From NCBI RefSeq assembly GCF_004348445.1, contig NZ_SMKV01000021.1:43111-107110 (forward strand): a DNA stretch of 64,000 nt. The letters run 5' to 3'. Source of the stretch: Saccharopolyspora aridisoli (GTDB lineage Bacteria; Actinomycetota; Actinomycetes; Mycobacteriales; Pseudonocardiaceae). Under the pieces are notes generated by a model. The model did no database searches. It was not told the origin of the DNA and saw only the letters and a list, made by a program, of their open reading frames with translations. Shown here piece by piece: positions 1-11,100 of this stretch (the stretch's first letter is position 1; every line of letters starts with the position of its first letter). Made by a program: the position numbers and the translations under genes.

Positions 1-30
1 CTCGGCCTGCCCGCGCTCGCAGTGGAGTGA
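1..30 (+). CDS. C-terminal tail of an upstream gene (partial)
   Basis: Frame 1 is open from the left edge and ends in TGA at 28-30, giving nine codons that read LGLPALAVE. Most third codon positions are G or C, as expected for a real high-GC gene. The stop lies 7 nt before the P450 ATG, the usual spacing inside an operon, so the P450 may be co-transcribed with this gene. Too little is visible to assign a function, and a chance frame this short cannot be excluded. Confidence 0.3.
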   Translation, partial: LGLPALAVE

Positions 31-37
31 ATCCGCG

Positions 38-1210
38 ATGAACACAGAACAACAGCCGGTCCCGTTCATGCTCCGCCGGCCGGGGGTGTCGTTCCCGCCG
101 CCGGAGTACGCGCAGTTCCGGCAGCGGCCGGGCCTCACCCGGGCGGCGCTGCCCACCGGCGACACGGTGTGGCTGGTGACCAGGCACACCGACGTGCGCG
201 AGGTCCTCACCGATCCGCGGATCAGCTCCAACCCGGCGCACGAGGGCTTCCCGACCCCCGGCCGCACCGGTGGGGTTCCCGCCGCGAGCGAGATCCCAGG
301 GTGGTTCGTCGCCCTCGACCCGCCGGATCACTCGATGTTCCGCAAGCAGCTGCTGCCCGAGTTCACCGTGCGGCGGATCCGGGCTCTGCGGCCGGCGATC
401 GAGGCGATCGTCGACCAGTCCATCGACGCGATGCTCGCCCGCGGCAACAGCGCCGACCTCGTCGAGGACTTCTCGCTGTCGGTGCCGTCGCTGGTCATCT
501 CGGCGCTGCTGGGCGTGCCGAAGGGCGATCGGGCCTTCTTCGAGGCGAAGACGAAGATCCTCGTGACGATCAACTCGACGGACGAGCAGCGCGACGAGGC
601 GAGCAAGCAGATCCTGCGCTACCTCAACAGGCTCATCGCGATCAAGCGGAAGCGCCCCGGGGACGACCTGCTCAGCAAGCTCGGCACGAGCGGCGACATG
701 TCCGTCCAGGAGCTCGCCGGCGTCGCGATGCTGCTGCTCATCGCCGGGCACGAGACGACGGCGAACAACATCTCGCTGGGCGTGATGACCCTGCTCTCCC
801 ACCCCGAGTGGATCAACGACGAGCGGGTCGTCGAAGAGCTGCTGCGCTACTACTCCGTGGCCGACATGGTGGCGCTGCGAGTGGCGACCGAGGACGTCGA
901 GATCGGCGGGCAGCTGATCAAGGCCGGCGAGGGCGTCGTGCCGCTGGTCGCCGGAGCCAACCACGACTCGACCGTCTTCGAGCGGCCGGACGAGTTCGAC
1001 CCGACCCGCTCGGCGCAGGGTCACGTGGCCTTCGGCTACGGCGTGCACCAGTGCCTCGGGCAGAACCTCGTCCGGCTGGAGATGGAAGTCGCCTACTCGA
1101 AGTTGTTCGAGCGCATTCCGACGCTGGAGATCGCCGTCCCGCTGTCGGAACTGCCCTTCAAGTACGACGGAATCCTCTTCGGACTGCACGAGCTGCCGGT
1201 GCGCTGGTGA
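38..1210 (+). CDS. Cytochrome P450 monooxygenase, CYP105-like
   Basis: A soluble bacterial class I P450 of 390 aa, the usual length, that hydroxylates a substrate using electrons from a ferredoxin. Visible landmarks: the C-helix segment LDPPDHSMFRKQ near residues 93-104, the I-helix oxygen-activation motif AGHETT at 236-241, the K-helix ExxR at 267-270, and the heme loop FGYGVHQC with the ligand Cys339. The N-terminal WLVTRHTDVREVLTDPR block and the GFP segment near 70 resemble the CYP105 family. Start: ATG at 38 with GGAG at 24-27. A ferredoxin follows 47 nt downstream, the usual electron-donor pairing. In polyene clusters such P450/ferredoxin pairs (PimG/PimF, NysN/NysM, AmphN/AmphM) oxidise a methyl branch to a carboxyl. 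Next to a polyene PKS that is a reasonable guess, but the substrate and position are inferred. All key residues are present. Confidence 0.95.
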   Translation: MNTEQQPVPFMLRRPGVSFPPPEYAQFRQRPGLTRAALPTGDTVWLVTRHTDVREVLTDPRISSNPAHEGFPTPGRTGGVPAASEIPGWFVALDPPDHSMFRKQLLPEFTVRRIRALRPAIEAIVDQSIDAMLARGNSADLVEDFSLSVPSLVISALLGVPKGDRAFFEAKTKILVTINSTDEQRDEASKQILRYLNRLIAIKRKRPGDDLLSKLGTSGDMSVQELAGVAMLLLIAGHETTANNISLGVMTLLSHPEWINDERVVEELLRYYSVADMVALRVATEDVEIGGQLIKAGEGVVPLVAGANHDSTVFERPDEFDPTRSAQGHVAFGYGVHQCLGQNLVRLEMEVAYSKLFERIPTLEIAVPLSELPFKYDGILFGLHELPVRW

Positions 1211-1257
1211 CGGCTTCGGGGTCCGATCCAGGGTCTCCCGCAGAAAGGTGAACGAGC

Positions 1258-1452
1258 ATGGCTCAGATCGTCGTGGACACCACGAAGTGCGTCGGAGCGG
1301 CACAGTGCGTGCTCTCCTCCCCCGACCTGTTCGACCAGGACGACGACGGCTTCGTGATGGTCCTGGAGGACAACCCCACGGGCGAACTCGCCCAGGCGGC
1401 CGCCACGTCCGCCACCCTCTGCCCGTCGCAGGCCATCACGGTCCAGGACTGA
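1258..1452 (+). CDS. [3Fe-4S] ferredoxin, P450 partner
   Basis: A small acidic ferredoxin of 64 aa, typical for actinobacterial P450 partners. It has three cluster cysteines: Cys11 and Cys17 in CVGAAQC, and Cys55 in the C-terminal LCPSQAI. The position that would carry a fourth cysteine is Ala14, which indicates a [3Fe-4S] rather than a [4Fe-4S] centre. The start is ATG 1258 with AAAGGTG at 1244-1250 upstream. It lies 47 nt behind the P450 stop on the same strand and should be co-transcribed. Its role is to pass electrons from a ferredoxin reductase, not present here, to the P450. Length, motif and context agree, so the call is firm; only the exact redox partner is inferred. Confidence 0.95.
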   Translation: MAQIVVDTTKCVGAAQCVLSSPDLFDQDDDGFVMVLEDNPTGELAQAAATSATLCPSQAITVQD

Positions 1453-1556
1453 CCAGGATCGACAAGAGCCCCTGGCCACCGAGTCGCTCACCGGAGCGTC
1501 GCTGGTGCACGATGCTCGCCCCCTGCCGGTATCAAGCGACCACGGCGACCAGGACG

Positions 1557-1593
1557 ACGATGCCCCGCACCCGCACGAGGTGCGGGGCATCGT
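1557..1593. terminator. Bidirectional hairpin terminator
   Basis: A perfect 15-bp GC-rich stem (arms 1557-1571 and 1579-1593, left arm ACGATGCCCCGCACC) closes a 7-nt loop. It lies about 105 nt behind the ferredoxin stop and between converging transcripts. There is no U-tract, as is common for actinobacterial terminators. Its symmetry means it could serve both strands. Confidence 0.75.
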
Positions 1594-1885
1594 GCTCACC
1601 GCTGGCCGAGCCCGTCCGCCTTGACCGCGGATGAGGACGACGCTTGCCGCCGGCTCGGCGTGGCGGTGAACCAGCCCTGGACGCGGTCCTTGGGATCCCT
1701 CACCGCAGCATGCCCGTCGGCGTTGCCGATCTCGGCGGCTCACCGTCGCGAGGACGGCCTGCTGCGCGGAGCACTGGCGTCCTCCGCTGTTGGACCGCCT
1801 GGAGCAGCCTCCCTGATCAACGCTCACATCGCCGCCGTTGCCGAGATGTACCCAACGCAGTCACCGGCCTTCCCCGGCTGATCGC

Positions 1886-1921
1886 CGGAACCCCGGATCA
1901 CGGCGGTGTTCCGGGGTTCCG
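1886..1921. terminator. Second hairpin, just past the PKS-D stop
   Basis: A 12-bp stem (1886-1897 with 1910-1921; core CGGAACCCCGG) and a 12-nt loop begin 33 nt past the PKS-D stop on the minus strand, so it could end the PKS operon transcript. The stem is partly built from the 24-nt repeat at 1891-1940, so it may be a repeat first and a terminator only by consequence. Confidence 0.45.
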
Positions 1922-1940
1922 ATCACGGCCGCGATCCGGG
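1891..1940. repeat. 24-nt palindromic repeat, non-coding copy (2 units)
   Basis: The plus strand at 1893-1916 is one 24-nt unit with the core GGATCACGGCGGTGTTCCGG; 1917-1940 is a second unit whose core GATCACGGCCGCGATC is shifted by 1 nt. Read on the minus strand, 1914-1891 gives P-E-H-R-R-D-P-G, matching the in-frame peptide units inside the PKS genes. This is the only copy outside a gene, and the 1-nt shift shows it is under no coding constraint. Confidence 0.7.
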
Positions 1941-1954
1941 CGTCTACGGGCTGG

Positions 1955-2185
1955 TCAGGCGTCTCCTAGTTCGTCGTCGAGGAGAGCGAACATCTCGTCG
2001 TCGGAGGCGTTGTCTAGGTCGATCTGCTGCTCGGGGACTTGGTCCGCTCGGCGGGATTCCCACCTCGTCCTGAGCACTTCGAGTCGGCCTGCGACCTGCT
2101 TGTGCAGCTCGTCGTCGATCTGCGTGTTGGTGAGGGCGTTCTCCAGGCGTTCCAGTTCGGCGAGGAGCGAGGTGACTCCTGGTTC
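1955..2185 (-). other. PKS-D C-terminal docking domain
   Basis: About 77 residues after the last ACP: a helical [13 protein letters not shown] segment, a second helix around [14 protein letters not shown], and an acidic end [15 protein letters not shown]. This is the class I C-terminal docking layout that binds an N-terminal coiled coil of the EYLRRAT.DLRRAR type. No PKS with a free matching N-terminus is in this window, so the partner lies elsewhere. Confidence 0.8.
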
Positions 2186-5100
2186 GTCGGCCGGGGCCAG
2201 TGCCGCGAGCAAGTGGTCGGCGAGTTCCTCCGGGGTCGGGTAGTCGAAGACCAGGGTGGCGGGCAGACGGGTGGCCGCCGCCTTGCTGAGTCGGTTCCGG
2301 AACTCCACCGCTGTCAAGGAGTCGAAGCCCATCTCCTGGAACTGGCGGGTGGGTTCGACCGCGTCCTTGTCGTGGTGGTTGAGCACTTCGGCGGCTTGGC
2401 GCTGGACGAGGTCGAGGACGATCTCCGCTCGTTCGGTGGCTGCGCGGCCGGCGAGCTTCGTCACGAGCGGGTCCACCGACGACTCGGTGACCGCGCGGCG
2501 GGTACGGCGGCGGAGAAGGCCGCGCAGCAGCGGTGGTGTCTCACCGCGGGCGCGGATCGCCGCCAGGTCCAGCCGGACCGGGAGCACCACCGCGCGGTCG
2601 ACTGCCAGGGCCGTGTCGAACAGCGCCAGCCCCTCCCGGGTGGACAGCGGTGGCATCCCGGATGTGGCCATCCGCTGCGCTTCCACGTCAGCGGCCATGC
2701 CGGTCTGGTCCCACGCTCCCCACACCATCGACGCGCCGGCGAGGCCGAGCGCGCGGCGCTTCTCGATCAACGCGTCCAGGAACGCGTTGCCCGCCGCGTA
2801 GTTGCCCTGCCCGTGATTGCCGAACGTGCCTGCGATCGAGGAGAACACGACGAACGCCGAGAGGTCCTCGGTGAGCTCGTGCAGGTGCCAGGCGGCGTCC
2901 ACCTTGGGCCGCAGCACGGCGTCCACGCGTTCGGGGGTGAGCGCGTCGATCGGGCCGTCATCGAGCACGCCCGCGGTGTGCACGACCGCCGACACCGGGT
3001 ACCGGCCCAGCAGGTCGGAGACCCCGGCCCGATCCGCCACGTCGCAGGCCACCACTTCCACCGAGGCGCCGAGCTCCTCCAGGTCCGCGATCAGCTCCTC
3101 GGCGCCCGTGGCGTCCGGTCCGCGGCGGCTGACGAGCAGCAGTCGGCGCACGTGGTGCTCGGTCACCAGGTGCCGGGCCACCACCGCGCCCAGACCACCG
3201 GTGCCGCCGGTGACCAGCACGGTGCCGTCCGGTTCCCAGTCGGTGCGGTGCGACGGGCTCACCCTGCTCAGGCGCGGCGCCAGCACGTCACCGCCTCGGA
3301 TCAGCAGCTGCGGTTCGTCGGTCGTCAGCGCCCGAGCGAGCACGGCCGGGTTCACCGCGTCGGCGTCCACGTCCACCAGCAGGAACCGGCCCGGGTGTTC
3401 GGACTGCGCCGACCGCACCAGACCCCACACAGCGGCTCCGGCCACGTCGGCACCCGACACTGCTCCCCGCGTCACGAACACCATGCGGGAGTCGCCGAAC
3501 CGCTCCTCGCCCACCCACTCCCGCGCCAGGCCGAGCGCGTGCGCGGTGAGGTCGTGCGCGGAAGCGACCACGTCGTCCGCAGACCCGGTGATCGGGACCA
3601 GCACCACACCGGCATCGGTACCCGCTAGGCCGTCGCAGACCGCCCCTGGCAGTTCCAGGGCGTCCGGCGCGAGCACGGCCCATTCCAGTTCGGGTGCGTC
3701 GGTCGGCGCGGTGACCGGGACCCACTCCAAGCCGAAAAGGCAATCGCGTCCCCGACCTGCGATGTCGGTCGAGACCGGGCGCACGGCCAGCGAGTCCACC
3801 GAGGCGACCGGAGCACCGGTGGTGTCGGCCAGCACGATGTTCATCGATTCGTCGTCAGCCACCGACAGCCGCACCCGCAGTTCCGCGGCACCCGACGCGT
3901 GCAGCGACACGCCGGTCCAGGAGAACGGCAAACCGGCTCCGCCGTCGCCATCGCGGAGCAGCGCCGCGTGCAGGCTCGCGTCCAGCAGCGCGGGGTGCAG
4001 GCCGAACCCGCCGGTCTCCACACCCTCGGGCAGCGCGACCTCGGCGAAGACCTCGCCGTCGCGCCGCCACGCCGCGCGCAGCCCCTGGAACACCGGGCCG
4101 TAGTCGAAACCGGCTTCCGCGAACCGCTCGTAGCAGTCCTCCAGCGGAACGGGCTCAGCGTCGGCGGGGGGCCATGCGCCGTGGTCGACCGGGGCCGGGT
4201 CTCCCCCGGCCACGAGCACGCCGGTGGCGTTCTCCGCCCACGGCGCGTCGACCTCTCCTTCGGCGCGGGAGAACACCGCCACGCTGCGACCGCCCGACTC
4301 ATCAGGGGCGCCGACCGCGACCTGCAGCTGGATCGACCCCTCTTCGGGCAGCACCAGCGGCGAGGCGAGCGTCAGCTCCTCGACCCGATCACAGCCCACC
4401 TCGTCGCCCGCGCGAACCGCGAGTTCCACCAGGGCGGCTCCGGGAACGAGCACCTGACCCATCACGACGTGGTCGGCCAGCCAGGGCTGCGACCGCACCG
4501 ACAAGCGGCTGGTGAACAGGTACCCGTCCGACCCGGCCAGCTCCACCCCGGCACCCAGCAGGCGGTGCTCGACCTCCTGCAGACCCAAACCCGTGGCGTC
4601 CCGGGACTCCGTCGTCGGCATCGGCCAGAACCGCTTGTGCTCGAAGGCGTAGGTGGGAAGTTCCACCCGGCGAGCACCGGTTCCCGTGAACAACGGCGCC
4701 CAGTCCACGTCGATCCCGGACACGTGCAGCTGGGCCATGGCGGTGACCGCGGAAACCTCTTCGGCACCGTCCTTGCGCAGTATCGGGACCAGGACCGCGT
4801 CTTCGGCCGACTCGGCCGCCATGGCCGAGAGCACGCCGTCGGGCCCGAGCTCCAGGAACGCCGTCACGCCCGCGTCGGCGAGGTCGGTGACGACATCACC
4901 GAACCGCACCGCCTCCCGCACGTGCTGCACCCAGAACTCCGGCGAACTGACATCGCCCGCCACCACGACCGGGACGCTCGGCGCCTGGAACGACAGCCCG
5001 CTGATCGCTTCGCGGAAGTCGTCCAGCATCGGGTCCATCAAGGGCGAGTGGAACGCGTGCGAGACCTGCAGGCGGGTCGACTTCCACCGCGAGGACACAG

Positions 5101-8100
5101 CCAGCACCGCGGCCTCGTCACCGGCCAGCACCACCGATGCCGGGCCGTTGACCGCCGCGATCGAGACGCCGTCCGCGAGGTGCGGCAGCACCTCGTCCTC
5201 ACCGGCCCGCACGGCCACCACGGCGCCGCCCGGCGGGAGGTCCTGCATGAGGCTCGCCCGCGCGCTGACCAGCGTGCAGGCGTCCTCCAGCGAGAGGACG
5301 CCAGCCACGTGCGCGGCCGCGATCTCCCCGACCGAATGCCCGGCCAGGTAGTCGGGCCGCACACCGAAGGACTCGACCAACCTGAACAGCGCGACCTCGA
5401 CCGCGAACAACGCGGGCTGGGCCATCCCGGTCTGGTTCAGCGCTTCGGGGTCCGCGCCCCACATGACATCCCTGACACCTGCGTCGAGCTGGTCGAGCAC
5501 GGCGTCCAGCGCCTCTGCGAACGAGGGGAACCGGTCGTAGAGCTCGCATCCCATGCCGATGCGTTGCGATCCCTGACCGGAGAACAGCACCGCCAGCGAC
5601 GGCTCACCGGCCACGCCGCGCGCTGCCTCGACGAGGCCGGTGTCCCCGTCCAGCAGGACCGCGCGGTGCTCGAACACCGACCGCGAGGTCACCAGCGAGA
5701 ACCCGACGTCGACCGCGGATTCCTCCTCGACAGAGGACTTGATCCGCTCGATCTGCCCGGACAGCGCGCCCACGGACTTCGCCGACACCGGCAGCGGCAC
5801 GACACCGGGGAGCACCTGCGTGTCCTCCACCGGAGCGTCCACCACGGCGGGCTGCTCCAGGATCAGGTGGGCGTTCGTCCCGCTGATCCCGAAGGACGAC
5901 ACCGCCGCCCGGCGAGGCCGGTCCACCTCCGGCCACGCGGCCGAGTTCGTCAGCAGGTCGACGGTGCCCGATTCCCAATCCACTCGGGACGTGGCCGCTT
6001 CCGCGTGCAGGGTCTGCGGGAGCACACCCCGCTGCATGGCAGTGATCATCTTGATCACACCAGCAACACCGGCAGCAGCCTGCGTGTGCCCGATGTTGGA
6101 CTTGATCGACCCGAGCAGCAACGGTCGCTCGCGGTCCTGACCGTAGGTGGCCAGCAACGCCTGGGCCTCGATCGGATCGCCCAAGGCTGTCCCGGTCCCG
6201 TGGCCCTCGACGGCATCGACGTCCGATGTGGACAGATCGGCGCTGGCCAATGCTTGGCGGATCACCCGCTGCTGCGACGGACCGTTCGGGGCGGTCAAGC
6301 CGTTGGAGGCACCGTCCTGGTTCACGGCAGAGCCGCGGACCACGGCCAGCACCTCGTGTCCGTTGCGCCGGGCGTCGGACAACCGCTCCAGCACGACCAC
6401 GCCCGCGCCCTCGGACCAGCCCACACCATCGGCCGAATCCGAGTACGCCTTGCACCGGCCGTCCGGTGCGAGTCCGCGTTGCCGGGAGAACTCCACGAAC
6501 GACCCGGGAGTCGACATCACCGTCACACCGCCTGCCAGCGCCAGGGAGCACTCGCCGCTGCGCAGCGCCTGCATCGCCCAGTGCATCGCCACCAGCGACG
6601 ACGAGCACGCCGTGTCCACCGTGACCGCCGGACCTTCGAACCCGAAGGTGTAGGAGACGCGGCCGGACACCACGCTCGGCGAATTGCCGGTTCCCTGGTG
6701 GCCTTCCGAGGTTCCGCTGAGGAGTTGGCTGTAGTCGCTGTACATCACCCCGGCGAACACGCCGGTTCGGCTGCCTCGCAACGTGTTCGGGTCGACCCCG
6801 GTCCGCTCCAGCGCTTCCCAGACCGTTTCCAGCAGCAGGCGCTGCTGGGCGTCGGTCGCCAACGCCTCGCGCGGCGACATCCCGAAGAACGCGGGGTCGA
6901 AATCGCTTGCCTCGTGCAGGAATCCGCCAGATCGGGTGTACGAGGTGCCCGGGTTGTCCGGATCGGAGTCGAACAACCCGTCCAGGTCCCACCCTCGGTC
7001 GGCCGGGAACTCCGAGATGGCGTCGACACCGTCCGACACCAGCCGCCACAAGTCCTCCGGCGACGCGACACCACCGGGGTACCGGCACGCCATGCCCACC
7101 ACGACCACCGGGTCGTCGGCCGTGCTCGCCAGCACCGGCAGCGAGGCAGTGGGCTCGTCAGCTCCGCCGAACAGCTCGTCCCGGAGGTGGTCGGCGAGCG
7201 CGTTGGCCGTCGGGTAGTCGAAGACCAGCGTGGCGGGCAGCCGCAGCCCGGTCGCGGTGCCCAGCTGGTTCCGCAGCTCGACCGCCGTCAACGAGTCGAA
7301 GCCCAGGTCCTGGAACGCCCTCGACGGATCGATGGCACTCCCGTCCACATGTCCCAGCACCGCGGCGACCTCACCGGTGACCAAGCCGATTAGCGCTTCC
7401 TGGCGGCCCGCCGCGCCCAACCCGCTCAGGCGGGCGATGAGCGACTCGGCCGTGCGCGTCTGCGCCAGCGACCGACGCGCCCTGGTCCGCACGAGCCCGC
7501 GCAGCAGCGGCGGAACCTCGCCCCGCGCGCGGATCGCCGCCAGGTCCAGGTGGACCGGCAGCACTACTGGCCTGTCCGTGGACAACGCGGCGTCGAACAG
7601 CTGCACACCCTGCTCGGTGGACAGCGGCGGCATCCCCGATCGCGCCACCGCGTCGGAGGCCATGCCGTCCTGGTCCCAGGCGCCCCAGGCGAGGGAAACA
7701 CCGGGCAAGCCGCGTTCGCGACGATGCTCGATCAGGGCATCCAGGAACGCGTTGCCCGCCGCGTAATTACCCTGACCCGGAGTGCCGAACGTTCCAGCTG
7801 CCGAGGAGAACACCACAAACGCCGAGAGATCCTCCGCCAGTTCGTGCAGGTGCCAAGCCGCATCCACCTTCGGCCGCAACACCGCATCCACACGTTCAGA
7901 AGTGAGGGACTCGACCACACCGTCGTCGAGAACACCCGCCGCATGCACCACCGCCGACACCCGGTGCTGCTGCAACAGATCCACGACCGCATCTCGATCG
8001 GCCACATCACACGCAACCACATCGACGCGGGCGCCAAGATCGGTCAGCTCAGCCGCCAACTCACCAGCACCCGCCGCACCCAGACCCGAACGGCTCACCA

Positions 8101-11100
8101 GCAACAGGTCACGAACACCGCGCTCAGCGACCAGGTGCCGCGCCATCACAGCACCCAAACCACCCGTACCACCGGTGACCAGCACGGTGCCCTCGGGCTC
8201 CCAGGCGGCGCCATCCGAAGGGCTCACCCTTCCCAGGCGCGGCACCAGCACTTCACCGTCGCGGATCAGCAGCTGCGGCTCATCGCTGGACAGCGCCCGC
8301 GCCAGCACCGACGAACCCACCGAATCGACGTCCACCAGCACGAAACGGCCCGGGTGCTCCGACTGCGCCGACCGCACCAAGCCCCACACAGCAGCAGCAG
8401 CCACATCAGCACCCGACACCGCGCCCCGCGTCACGAACACCAGACGCGAACCGGAGAACCGCTCCTCAGCCAACCACTCCTGCAGCACGAACAGCACGTG
8501 AGAGGCGTTGGCGCGAACGGAATCAACGACGGCATCGTCATCACCCACCACCGGCACCAACACCACACCGGCATCGACACCGGTCAAGTCGTCATGCCGA
8601 GTTCCGGGCAGGCCCAACGCGTCCGGCCCCACCACGGCGCACTCCGGCGCATCCGCACCGGCCGAAGCCGGAACCGGGACCCAGTCCACCCCGAACAGCA
8701 AATCGCGGCCGATGCTCGAGCCACCGAGCTGATCGGCCGAGGCCGGCCGTACCGCCAGCGACCGCACCGAGGCCACCGGGACCCCGGCGGTGTCGGCCAT
8801 GTCGAGCGTCATCGCGCCGTCAGCGCCTCGGGACAGCCGCACCCGCAGTTCCGTCGCCGCCGCGGCGTGCAACGACACCCCGCGCCAGGAGAAGGGCAGA
8901 CCGGCCCGGCCGTCGTCCTCCACGACGAAGGCCGCGTGCAGGCTCGCGTCGAGCAACGCCGGGTGAAGCCCGAATCCGCTGGTCCGCACCCCGTCTGGCA
9001 GCTCGACGTGGGCGAAGACCTCGTCTCCGCGTCGCCAGGCGGCACGCAGGCCCTGGAACACCGGACCGTAGTCGAAGCCGGCCTCCGCGAGCCGGTCGTA
9101 GCAACCTTCCAGGGACACGAACTCGCCGCCGGCGGGCGGCCACGCTTCCAGGTCGACATCGGCCGGTTGCGCTCCCTTGCTGAGAACACCGCTGGCGTGC
9201 TCGGTCCACGGCGTCTCCGCCGCGCTCTCCGGCCGCGAGTGCACAGTGATCGGGCGCCGGCCCGACTCATCGGCGGCGCCGACCGAGACCTGCAGCTGGA
9301 CCGCATCCCGTTCGGGCAGCACCAGGGGGGCCGCCATCACCAATTCCTCGACCTGGTCGCAGCCGACCTCGTCGCCCGCCCGCAGCGCCATCTCCACCAG
9401 GGCGGCACCGGGAACGAGCACCTGACCCATCACGACGTGGTCGGCCAGCCAGGGCTGCGACCGCACCGACAGCCGGCTGGTGAACAGGAACCCGTCCGAC
9501 CCGGCCAGCTCGGCACCGGCGCCCAGCAGCGGGTGTCCCAGGGCCGTCAGGCCCAGGCTCGACGCGTCCTGGAGCTGCGTCGTCGGGGTCGGCCAGAACC
9601 GCTGGTGCTCGAACGCGTAGGTGGGCAGGTCAACCCGGCGGGCACCCGTACCCGCGAAGAACGGGGACCAGTCCACATCGATCCCGCAGACGTGCAGCCG
9701 GGCGAGCGCGGTGGCCGCGGCCGCCTCTTCAGCGACGTTCTTGCGCAAGATCGGGACCAGCACCGCTTCCTCAGGTGTGGAGTCGGCCGCCATGGCGGAC
9801 AGGACACCGTCCGGCCCGACTTCCAGGAACGCCGTGACCCCCGCACCCGCGAGATCACCAACGGCATCGGCGAACCGCACGGTGTTCCGCACGTGCCGCA
9901 CCCAGAACTCCGCCGACGCCGCGGAACCCGGACCACCCCCGCATTCAGACCCCTGATCGCGGCCGTATTCCGGGTCCGCGCTCGTGACGAGCGCAATGAC
10001 CGGTTCGTGGAACGACACACCGCTGATCGCCTCGCGGAACTCCTCCAGCATCGGGTTCATCAGCGGCGAGTGGAACGCGTGCGACACGTTCAGGCGCGCG
10101 GACTTCCAGCGCGAGGACACCGCGAGAACGGACTCCTCGTCACCAGCCAGGACCACCGATGTCGGGCCGTTCACCGCCGCGATCGCCACACCATCGATGA
10201 GGTGCGGGAGGACCTCGTCCTCGCCGGCCTGCACCGCCACCATCGCCCCGCCCGACGGCAACGCCTGCATCAACCTCGCCCGCGCGCTCACCAGCACGCA
10301 GGCATCCTCCAGCGAGAACACACCCGCCACGTGCGCAGCAGCGACCTCACCGATCGAATGACCCGCCACGTAATCCGGCCGCACACCGAAGAACTCCACC
10401 AACCGGAAAAGAGCCACCTCGACCGCGAACAACGCAGGCTGCGCATTGCCCGTCTGGTTCAGCGCTTCCGCGTCCTCGCCCCACATCACATCCCGAACCG
10501 CTGGGTCCAGGTGCTCCAACACCGCGTCCAAGGCCTCGGCGAACACCCGGAACCTGCCGTACAACTCCCGCCCCATCCCGAGCCGCTGCGAACCCTGACC
10601 CGAGAACAACACCGCCAGCGAGCCTTCGCGGGCGACGCCGGTGGCGACCTCCGAGGTGTTGTGGTCCTCCGCCAGCAGCACCGCGCGGTGCTCGAACACC
10701 GACCGCGAGGTCACCAGCGAGAAGCCGACGTCGACCGCGGATTCCTCGTCGACGAACGTCCGGATCCGCTCGACCTGCCCGGACAGCGCGCTGTCGGTCT
10801 TCGCCGACACCGGCAGCGGGACGACGCCCGGAAGCACCTGCGGTTCTTCCGCAGGCACGTCCACCACGGCCGGCTGCTCCAGGATCAGGTGGGCGTTCGT
10901 GCCGCTGATCCCGAAGGACGACACCGCTGCTCGGCGAGGCCGACCGGTCTCCGGCCACTCGCTCGACGACGTCAGCAGCGCGACCGAACCGGCTTCCCAA
11001 TCCACGTGCGACGACGGAGCCTCCGCGTGCAACGTCTGCGGGAGCACACCCCGCTGCATGGCAGTGATCATCTTGATCACCCCCGCCACACCAGCAGCAG

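Larger units (their letters stand above)
1453..1954. other. Convergent intergenic region
   Basis: These 502 bp separate the ferredoxin (reading right) from the last PKS gene (reading left). They hold a long perfect hairpin (1557-1593) and two 24-nt palindromic repeat units (1891-1940). Open frames exist, for example 1621-1881 on the plus strand, but they lack a convincing ribosome-binding site or recognisable domain and have weaker third-position GC than the neighbours, so I call no gene. No tRNA or insertion sequence is seen. Confidence 0.7.

Noticed and set aside
1248..1634. Frame of 128 codons overlapping the ferredoxin
   Set aside because: The ferredoxin in the other frame has all three cluster cysteines; this frame is its shadow.
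1621..1881. Small plus-strand frame of 86 codons in the intergenic region
   Set aside because: TTG start without a clear ribosome-binding site, no recognisable motif, and weaker third-position GC than real genes nearby. A decayed gene remnant cannot be excluded.
1955..2185. Possible thioesterase at the end of PKS-D
   Set aside because: Only about 75 residues follow the last ACP, with docking helices and no GxSxG hydrolase motif.
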